Positions 50,832-64,000 of a stretch of 64,000 nt of DNA are shown here, in pieces. The stretch spans positions 1 through 64,000 of the forward strand of contig QPFY01000022.1 of assembly GCA_003665825.1 (NCBI GenBank), given 5' to 3'. This DNA comes from Microbotryum silenes-acaulis. Taxonomy: Eukaryota; Basidiomycota; Microbotryomycetes; Microbotryales; Microbotryaceae. The stretch's first letter is position 1. Each line of letters starts with the position of its first letter. The notes beneath the pieces are model-generated. The model did not search any database, was not told the DNA's origin, and saw only the letters and a program-made list of their open reading frames with translations. The translations under genes and the position numbers were made by a program.

Positions 50832-53093
50832 GAGACGACCTACAAGGTCCTCAACAAGGTCTTGGTGGCGCGACTCAATGGGGTGCTCGGCGAGCTTTTG
50901 CCGCCGGCGCAACACGGTTTCATGCCATCAAGACGTTCAGCGGACGCGGGAAGTCATCTCACTCTCCTTCTCGAAAAACTCAAGTCGCTAGGCACTGAAG
51001 TTTTCCCCGAGGGCGCCCTCTTGTCTTTGGATCAGCAGAGCGCGTACGATCGGGTCGATCACGCCTGGATCTTCGAGGTCTTTGAGGCCTTTGGGTTCGG
51101 CGAGCGTTTCATCTCGCTGCTGCGCGCTCTCTACGATCCCGAGACTCTGGGGGTGCGCTACCTTGTCAATGGGTTCCCCACGGACTTGGTGCGGTTGCTG
51201 TGTGGTCTTGGTCAAGGAGATCCTCTCTCGTGCCCGGTTTGGAACATCACGTTCCAGCCCTTCCTCGACGCCCTCGTTCGGCGCGGGATCGCGCTCGACC
51301 TGCAGAAGGTGTGGCCAGGGGGGCCGCGTGCGCAGCTTACGCATCTGGCGTTTGCCGACGATGCTGTGGTGGTGGTGGAGTCACCGGCGGCATTGTCGAA
51401 GCTGCAAACGCTGTCGCAGACGTGGTACGAGGCAGCCAACGGGAAGACCAACACGGACAAGACGCTGGTGCTACCACTCGGACCGAACTGGCTTCGGGAC
51501 GAGACTGCGCAGGCGCTGCCAACAGTGCAGGAGGGGGAGAGCTTCAAGTGGTGCGGCTATGCCTTCTTTCGCCACGGTGACTCGAAAATGTTTTGGACCC
51601 ATGTTCTTGACAGGATCAAGGCCAAGACCCGCGCCGCTGGAGACCGGACACTTTCGCCGAGTGGGAAGGTCTTCTATGCCAACGCTCACATCATCTCGAC
51701 GGTCCTCCACGTGCTGTCCTTCGATATACCACCTCAATGGTTCATTAAGGCGGCGGAGACAGCACTTACGGATTTTGTCTGGGGAGGAGCAGGGCGAAAT
51801 ACCGTCGCTCGCGATTTCGTGTTCCACGCTCGGGAGGACGGGGGCTTGGGCTTGATTTCGATCGGCGACATCGTTCATTCGGTGGCGCTTCGATTTTGGG
51901 ATGCTGTGGCGGGCTCGAACGAGGCGATCTGGGCGCCCCTAGCTCGCGAGAGCTGGAGGTCCCTCGTCGCTGCGACCCGCGATTTCAGTCCGTGGGGGTT
52001 CTTCAGCAGCACGGCTCGGCTCGAGAAGCTGTATCGCGACTCGACGCGCTGGGGGGCAGTCGTTGCAGCGGCCAGGGTCACAGTTCCAACCATCAAGTCC
52101 GAACTCCTTACGCTTCCCGAATTGCTTTCGCTTCCGCCTCGCCTCCCTTCACTCTATGCTGAAGGTGCCAAGCACGCATATGACGATGCGGACGCAATGG
52201 CGAAGTTTGCGCAGATCGCGGACCTGTACTGGAGGGACGAAGGGAAGGGATGGGCTCTGGTTGGTCATCGACGCGGGTTCTGGCAGCACTCTAAGGAACC
52301 CGCCCTACAGCACGAGCACGTGTGGTCGCGCGTGGGTCAGTTGCTCAAGGCTAAAGCCTTGCTGCCCAAGACCGCGTTGCGACCTGCTCGGATACCTCTC
52401 AAGGAGGCTCCCCGTCCTCGGTGCTTCAACTTCTTTGGGCTCACCCGACCGTTCACTATTCGCAAGCTTCGTCGGCTTGTGAACGTGGTTCGGTTCCCAG
52501 GGAGGGAGGATCGTGTCATGCGTTTCCGTGATGGGACTTCTCAGAGCGATAGGAAGCGCTTCTGGAGATGGCTTCATGACCGGTTCGCGTCTGCTGTGGA
52601 GCAGGACACCCACTGGCGGCTCATGTACGACGTGACGCCGACGCGCAAGAGGCAGCATACTCAGGGTCATGCCTCTTCGCCGACGTGTCTATTCTGCGGC
52701 AACGATGCAGCGGTCATCGAGACGGTGTCGCACTACTTTTTCGAGTGCGCGTACTCGACCAGCTTCTGGGGCGGGGTGCTTCGCATTCTGTTCGACAAGC
52801 TCGGCATCGAGGATACCGACGTCGATCCGTCGACGTTCACTCCGGAGCAGCTGACTATGGGGCTCCCCCTTTTGCGGGGTCGTGGGAGAACGACCTCGAA
52901 ATGGATGTGGGTTCGGCTGGCCTGCGCGATCGGCTTCCAGCGGCTGCACCTGCTCCGCTGGCGCGTTCATCAGCAGTTCGAGCTGGACAAGGTCGTGGCC
53001 CCTCCCTCGCTCCTCAGTGCGCTTAGAGCGTTCGAGCGAGACTTTCTCTCTCGAGCGGGCTTTGTGCCTGGGGCTCGAGATTGGGAGGTGTGA
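50832..53093 (+). CDS. LINE-B ORF2: reverse transcriptase to zinc motif (5' truncated)
   Basis: Open for about 750 codons. Motifs: LPPAQHGFMPSRRSADAG, LSLDQQSAYDRVDHAWIF (first catalytic Asp), GLGQGDPLSCPVWNI, HLAFADDAVVVV (FADD box), a thumb region, and a C-terminal CCHC-like motif CLFCGNDAAVIETVSHYFFEC. It has no endonuclease, because the copy begins in RT motif 1 at 46917 and is then interrupted by copia B. The reading frame after copia B is uninterrupted to the stop at 53091-53093, so truncation and insertion are both recent. It belongs to a different LINE family from that at 40.6-43.9 kb. Confidence 0.9.
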   Translation, partial: ETTYKVLNKVLVARLNGVLGELLPPAQHGFMPSRRSADAGSHLTLLLEKLKSLGTEVFPEGALLSLDQQSAYDRVDHAWIFEVFEAFGFGERFISLLRALYDPETLGVRYLVNGFPTDLVRLLCGLGQGDPLSCPVWNITFQPFLDALVRRGIALDLQKVWPGGPRAQLTHLAFADDAVVVVESPAALSKLQTLSQTWYEAANGKTNTDKTLVLPLGPNWLRDETAQALPTVQEGESFKWCGYAFFRHGDSKMFWTHVLDRIKAKTRAAGDRTLSPSGKVFYANAHIISTVLHVLSFDIPPQWFIKAAETALTDFVWGGAGRNTVARDFVFHAREDGGLGLISIGDIVHSVALRFWDAVAGSNEAIWAPLARESWRSLVAATRDFSPWGFFSSTARLEKLYRDSTRWGAVVAAARVTVPTIKSELLTLPELLSLPPRLPSLYAEGAKHAYDDADAMAKFAQIADLYWRDEGKGWALVGHRRGFWQHSKEPALQHEHVWSRVGQLLKAKALLPKTALRPARIPLKEAPRPRCFNFFGLTRPFTIRKLRRLVNVVRFPGREDRVMRFRDGTSQSDRKRFWRWLHDRFASAVEQDTHWRLMYDVTPTRKRQHTQGHASSPTCLFCGNDAAVIETVSHYFFECAYSTSFWGGVLRILFDKLGIEDTDVDPSTFTPEQLTMGLPLLRGRGRTTSKWMWVRLACAIGFQRLHLLRWRVHQQFELDKVVAPPSLLSALRAFERDFLSRAGFVPGARDWEV

Positions 53094-54356
<1,263 letters not shown>

Positions 54357-54458
54357 CGAAGTCGAGCTCGACATGATTCGGTCGTGGCCGAGCTTTTCTT
54401 CTTCTTCTCCTCCTCCTCACTTCGCAAACCTGATCTATTCCACCTTTGAGCTTCCTAT
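54357..54458 (+). promoter_or_regulatory. Probable promoter or leader of the secreted ORF at 54802, cut off by a solo LTR
   Basis: CT-rich (TTCTTCTTCTTCTCCTCC), ending at the CCTAT target site. Without the LTR it would lie just upstream of ATG 54802. Confidence 0.4.
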
Positions 54459-54788
54459 TGTCATTTGATATGTGTCTGTGCCTGTGGTATCTGCGCGGAT
54501 GCGCGTGCGTTTAGTCATTAGTCACTTTGGTATTGGAGTTTGATCTGTTTAAGTTAGGGAGCGCGCGGGGCTTTCTTCCCGCGCGGCTGTTTACTCTTGG
54601 TAGCTTTCTCATCACTCGCTCTACATTGTGGTCCTGACTTCTCGGCGTCGTGCACCCTCACCTATCGGAAGGTTAGTTACTGGAATACGTATCATCACTT
54701 GCTCTACATTGTGGTCCTGACTTCTCGGCGTCGTGCACCCTCACCTATCGGAAGGCTTTACTTCCGCGCTCGCATCTTTTCTGCGATA
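54459..54788 (+). repeat. Solo LTR of the copia B family (330 bp), target duplication CCTAT
   Basis: Starts TGTCATTTGATATG and ends TTCTGCGATA. CCTAT at 54454-54458 and 54789-54793 is the target duplication. Internal 83-bp units begin at 54610 and 54693. No internal region, so it arose by LTR-LTR recombination. Confidence 0.95.
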
Positions 54789-54801
54789 CCTATATCTTCA
54801 C

Positions 54802-55002
54802 ATGAAGCTCTCAACCTTGATCCTCACCCTTCTTGTCGGCAGCGGCATTGCCGTCGCCGCACCGGCACCCCTGATCGGCCTGATCGACGGCGGCGACGCC
54901 ATCGCGTCCGTGCCTGCTGACTCCGCTCGTCAAGTCGACAACGTCGTCCAGCAAAAAAAGTGCTTGCTTCCAAAAACCATTGTTTTTCCCGTGGGATCCT
55001 AA
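54802..55002 (+). CDS. Small secreted peptide, possibly first exon of a larger gene
   Basis: MKLSTLILTLLVGSGIAVAA is a good signal peptide, followed by PAPLIGLIDGGDAIASVPAD and a short polar tail (66 aa in total). The ORF may be the first exon of a spliced gene; the part after the AAAAAAA run (54953-54959) looks less protein-like. The ATG lies 13 bp after a solo LTR. There are no Cys in the first 50 residues, so it is not related to the family at 23109/38219. No known family recognised. Confidence 0.5.
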   Translation: MKLSTLILTLLVGSGIAVAAPAPLIGLIDGGDAIASVPADSARQVDNVVQQKKCLLPKTIVFPVGS

Positions 55003-56399
55003 ACTCAAAGGCAAGCTCTGACACCCGATCCTCCCCCACCCTCCCCTCTCCCGCAAACTCTCCAACGCCTTTTCAAACGATGCTTGCACGGTGGCAACTC
55101 GACCTACCCTTCCCACCGCCGGGCAGCAATAAGCAAGAACAAAGTGCTCTTGCTCATCAAAAGTAAGTCTCTCATTCTCACGAAAGGTTCATTACCACTG
55201 TTGTTGCCACAATTTGATTCACACTGACGCGCCGTTCACCCAACGGTTTGCCCCTTCGAACGTGCCCGTATTAGTAGACGGCAATCGCAGACCGTCAATC
55301 ACCACGCCGAAGTCGAGAGCCTACCACAAAATAAGGACCCCACGAAGAAGATGATTAATAAATGCTATGCCCTCTATAGCGCCCTCGTGACTAAGATTAC
55401 TACGCCTCCGCTTTCGCTGTCGTAAGCCCGTTAACACATTGCTCGGTGTTTCGTCAAAGGAAGGCATTCGTGTTCTGACGAGCCATCTTGGGGTATCAAC
55501 CCTTGTCCTTCGTACGATGCTGGAAGGAGCGAGAAAACAATATAGAAATGGTGCAGTCATGGTGTGGCTGGCGTTTTCCCTTTACAATGGTCGAAATGAC
55601 TACATCGGTCCGGGAAGTCGCTCTTGGCCCGCAGTGAGTCGGTTGTTATCAATTTTCAGTTTCCTACTTCCCCCAGACTAACTGATTCGGACGCTCGGCA
55701 CAAACCCTCTAGAAGCAGCACGTCCCGATCCCCGGGCAGTGCTGCTATGTGTAACGATGACTGGCGAGACGCCAACAATCAGGTCGATCCCTTGTTGTCT
55801 CTGGACTGCTCCCCGCCCTCGGTTCGACAAAAGGCTCCACGACTTTGCACTCTCTCAAGCCCCTAACCCGTCCGTACTGTCAGAGTGTATATTGCTGTTT
55901 CATCCCACTTGTCTTCCTGATTATAAATAGTTACTAGTTGTTGATATTAGTCGCCTCGCGCGGCTCGTGCCTGCCTCGCGCGCGCTCCCTTAGCGCCTCT
56001 CTTCTTTCTCCAACTATCTTTACTATCATCTTCGGCTCTCGTACTTACAGTTTCGGCTCTGCACGGCTCTCGGTCCAGCCCGTCCCAGCTAGCGATGTTT
56101 CAGAATTAGTTATGGTGCCACCGGTTCTCGGCGCTCTCGACGGCTAGGAGCCAGAGGTTGTTTCGCCGACGTTCGCCGACGTTCCATGATCGGCCAAGTC
56201 ACGACACAGCCACTGTTTCTCGGCTCGCATTAAATCACGTCGCTTCGCCAGTTCTGAATACACTACACTTCAGATACCGGAGACTCCCGAAAACATAGAC
56301 GAAAGCAGCGTAGAACCGTAGCCATCTGCAATAATGTAACAGAACTGCTGATTTTCAATGTGAGGTGGCGCGCGAAGCGCGCCGCCGAACCTAGTAGGA
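55003..56399. other. Intergenic, no gene recognised
   Basis: Short open frames only. Some LINE-like or LTR-like debris is possible but I cannot assign it. GTTCGCCGAC occurs twice in a row near 56164. Confidence 0.5.
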
Positions 56400-56548
56400 A
56401 AGGGAATAAGATACTAGTAAGGCAGGGATATTGAGGTCCCAGAGGCGTCCATGACCCGCCTTATGGGCTCAACATCAAGTACCATAAATAGGAACAATAA
56501 TCAGATGAAGGACGGGACAACCCATATGACCATATACAAATGACAGTA
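56400..56548 (-). mobile_element. Inverted LINE endonuclease fragment
   Basis: 56464-56548 is the reverse complement of 40616-40697 (it encodes HLIIVPIYGT on the minus strand). The adjoining 56400-56460 shares GAGGTCCCAGAGGCGT and ACTAGTAAGGCAGGGATAT with the fragment at 43938-44300. An internal piece between them is missing. Confidence 0.7.
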
Positions 56549-56695
56549 TCTGCGTGCAAGCCACCTCTGAGTCCAATCCAGACACCACACCGCCATCTGC
56601 CTCCATCCCGTGCCGCGCCTCGCGCGCGCCAACTTCCCAATTCCACAAGTCCCTCTGGACCGCTGACCTTTTCCTTTTACTAATTTCCCACAACA
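56549..56695 (+). repeat. Diverged type-A-like LTR end
   Basis: Ends ACAAGTCCCTCTGGACCGCTGACC...ACTAATTTCCCACAACA, like the end of the copia A LTR with a small insertion (TTTTCCTTTT). It cuts off family copy 4 at 56696. Confidence 0.7.
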
Positions 56696-57060
56696 CGACT
56701 GCGACCAGTCCAAGGAGTTGGTTTCGTGCCGTAGCTAGGAGCTTTGACACACTGGAAGTAGGATCCTGTGAACGGTGATTTGGTTATGCGGATACACAGA
56801 AAAAGAGAAGGACATAGCCTGGAATCGTGCCACGGCGGGCCCCTATTGTCTGACCGAAAACGATTTCGGGGACGTCAGCTGGACAATGGGGGAAGGGCCA
56901 GTTCAGAGCGAATTGCACATCGCCCGGGCCAGGGTTTTGCCGCGTTCAGGGGTCGCCGATCAGCCAAGCTATATAGGATCGTAGTGTGGCTTGGTCGAGG
57001 GGGTGATATACAGACGAAATGAATCAGCTGACACGGGCCAGGTGACCGAACAGTTCTACC
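56696..57060 (-). pseudogene. Secreted-protein family copy 4: promoter plus start of exon 1, decapitated by an LTR
   Basis: Read on the minus strand it carries the family promoter in order (TATA CTATATAGC near 56968, CGGCGACCCCTGAACGCGG-like block, CAGCTGACGTCCCC, CT tract, CATAACCAAATC). The start-codon region CACGAAACATGGTC... is reduced to CACGAAACC, so the ATG and about four codons are deleted, and the exon ends after CTTGGACTGGTCGCAGTCG where the LTR fragment begins. Confidence 0.8.
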
Positions 57061-57462
57061 CCTCTGCTGGGCTCGCCCGTTCCGGTCAATGCCCCCTGTC
57101 TCTCGCTTCCGATCTCTTCAGGCTCTTAGTCACACCTCATTCCTTTTCTTCTTATGTCATCATCCGTTTCGCTATACTATACCATACCGAACTGCGGTAC
57201 TACTTAACGTCGAGCGAATTCGGCCTCATGCGGCGCATGGCGGGGTCTGCCGTCATGTCGAGCCCTTTTCTTGGTGCGGCGGACGCTGTCGTCCGAAGGA
57301 AGATGTCGCTAGCCGAATTTTACCCAAAAATCGGAAGGAGGAGCTTACAGTTAGTATGGCTCGCTTTCTATGCGATTTTATATGGTCCATGTGCGCCGGG
57401 CTTAGCAGAGCGACGTCGGCACGCTGGCAGAAGAGTCAAATCCGAGTCGGTCGGCATAGATC
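57061..57462. other. Intergenic, shares sequence with other family flanks
   Basis: CTATACCATACCGAA(C/A)TGCGGTAC near 57175 also occurs near 40575. GAATTC(G/A)GCCTCATGCGGCG near 57217 also occurs near 44505. No gene. Confidence 0.5.
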
Positions 57463-57467
57463 GTGAC

Positions 57468-62350
<4,883 letters not shown>

Positions 62351-62355
62351 GTGAC

Positions 62356-64000
62356 TACAAAAGGAAACGAGCCTATGTTCCGCAAAACCAAAGCGAAACA
62401 AAAGGAAGATGCGCAATCGCACGACGAGGCCAAGAATGTACAAAAGATAAAAATAACAAAAGCTGACGATTTGTTCTCGCCGGCGACAGCGTAACGGCTC
62501 CTGTCGGAATCCGAATTCCGGCGACGGCCGAGAAGAAATGAACGGATGACGATGATCAGGGGCATGAAAAAGAAATGGTAGCGGAACTCTGGTGAACAAA
62601 GTTGTCTCGGGGTGAAGAATTGCTTTTCTTTCGAACAAACAGAGGTATGGTTGTATGCCAGATCGGTCCCTTGTTGCGATTAGGGGGGGGGGGGGGGGGG
62701 GGGGGGGCATCCTGCCTTGCAGGTTTGCGCCAAGTGAGTGCGTGGTCTTCAGTTTCAAACGTAACCGAACAGAAGGGAAACCCGAAGGATGTATGTCCCA
62801 ACACGTGCCAGAATGAGGTACTCGAGGCAATATACTGAGCGCTGTTGAACGGCTCAGCCTCGTGGCCCTCGTGGAAAAAGATGCCTTCCTCGCAATCGGT
62901 CCGGATGGCAGTGATATTAACGGATGACTTTTCTTGTCATGGTCGGACCCACCCCAGAGAACGGCATAAAATGGACCGGCAACGACGCTTCATACTCGGA
63001 TAGGACGGTAGACGATACTCGTACTCACTGCCATGTTCGAAGGGCGGCAAATGGGGCGCCCGTGCGAGTGCTGAAACCGTTGTAGCAAGGGAGCTCGAAC
63101 CACGCAGAGGGAAGTCGTGGGAGTGGATCATGAGACTAGGCGAGGAAGCGCATTGAAACCGGTTAATAGAAGGATTAGGTCAATAACCAGGCAAATTCGA
63201 ACTCACGCTTGGATTGAGGCAGTCTTGAGATCTTCGTGACTGCTACGGGGTGGGAAAAATTTTGTCGTTGGAAGAAAACTGGGAGGTAAGATGAGAGGAG
63301 ACTCGGGGAAAATTGAAAGCAAGATCTGCGCGAAAACTTCTCGGAGAACCGACTGATGTTCCCCCGTTGCTGAACAGTGCCTTCGACATAGCGAGTGGGG
63401 AGAGTGCGCGAGGGAGCGGACACATCGGCGGAGGTCAGGGGCGCCGGCGCGCCAATGACGAGCGGATGAGGAGGGAGAGTACAATGGTGAAGACGTTCAT
63501 GAGGATGAAGGATGGGCAGCGATATGAAGTGCGCGTTGTCACATCGGAGAAGTGACCACAAGAACTGAAACTGAGAAGGGTTATGCGCCAGCGGAAAGTT
63601 GACGAGTGAACGTCGGGTCGGAGTTCGGAGTGGGGCTTTTGGCTTCTCGACGACACCGCGGATCCAACTTTTGATGAATGAAGAAAACAGGTGTGGACTG
63701 CTATGTTAAGAATTCTAAGACGAGGCTAAAGGCATCATCATCTTTGGGAACGTTGGAAGAGGCAGAATACGCTGTAAAAAAAGTATGCCGGTTTTGGCGG
63801 CGCTAGGACTTATTTACCATACGCCGAGGCGAAATGCGGTGCTTGTTGGCCTAGAGCTGGCGCGAGTGGGGTAAGAGCGGAGGAGATCCGACCGAGTCTT
63901 CATGAGCGAGGCTCGGACCCCACTTTTTCGCTCCTTAGAGAGCTCGACCGTGATTGCTGGTAGGCGTAATGACGCAGTTGGGTCCCGATGAAATGACAAT
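62356..64000. other. Intergenic, no gene recognised; 25-G homopolymer
   Basis: Only short open frames on both strands. Minus-strand 63175-63561 and plus-strand 63313-63555 overlap and neither has motifs. The window ends without a recognisable gene. Confidence 0.5.
62683..62707 (+). repeat. Poly-G run of 25
   Basis: Uninterrupted G25 between TTA and CAT. Length is likely to vary or be misread. Confidence 0.95.

Larger units (their letters stand above)
46959..50836 (-). mobile_element. Copia B: Ty1/copia element with internal deletions, target duplication GAGAC
   Basis: LTRs 46964-47210 (247 bp) and 50502-50831 (330 bp) flank one ORF on the minus strand. GAGAC at 46959-46963 and 50832-50836 is the target duplication, within the LINE-B reverse transcriptase. 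LTR ends are TGTCATTTG...CTGCGATA in element orientation. The length difference is one 83-bp tandem unit present twice in the right LTR and once in the left. Integrase is missing, so it is non-autonomous. Confidence 0.95.

Overview
This is nuclear DNA of a fungus, most likely a basidiomycete. The signs are genes cut by many short GT-AG introns (12 exons in the RNA polymerase III subunit), fungal housekeeping proteins, and dense Ty1/copia LTR elements and LINEs. The species cannot be named from the sequence alone.

Layout. 0.9-4.4 kb: a PNUTS/Ppn1-like protein phosphatase 1 partner. 5.9-8.9 kb: a hybrid sensor histidine kinase with broken frames and a tRNA-like gene antisense in one intron. 9.1-10.8 kb (minus): an SMP-30/gluconolactonase-type enzyme. 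12.7-14.8 kb: a sugar transporter. 15.3-20.8 kb: RNA polymerase III largest subunit (RPC1, 1457 aa after splicing). 31.9-36.9 kb: a small housekeeping island with a tetraspan membrane protein, the mitochondrial ribosomal protein bL17m and the proteasome subunit Rpn10. The last two are divergent and share a promoter that holds six 71-bp tandem repeats. These genes have no common pathway.

The rest (about 22-31 kb and 37-64 kb) is accessory, repeat-rich DNA. It holds three Ty1/copia elements with target-site duplications (A at 24.8-29.5 kb, B at 47.0-50.8 kb, C at 57.5-62.4 kb), two LINE families, solo and broken LTRs, a small inverted-repeat element, and a dispersed family of small secreted cysteine-containing proteins. 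That family has two intact genes, one broken copy and two fragments. Its members share a promoter block, four exons and intron phases. By eye their introns and promoters are better conserved than their exons, the pattern expected of fast-evolving secreted proteins. This family is my main candidate for something undescribed.

Other notable points. In copia A and B the start codon lies inside a primer-binding site that fits the anticodon arm of initiator tRNA-Met. Copia B has lost integrase and half of its reverse transcriptase in frame. LTR families A and B both carry internal tandem duplications joined by a similar motif. A solo LTR sits just upstream of a secreted-peptide ORF. All clear frame breaks in host genes lie in the first 9.2 kb and all fit the loss of one base, so a local consensus-quality problem must be excluded before calling those genes pseudogenes.
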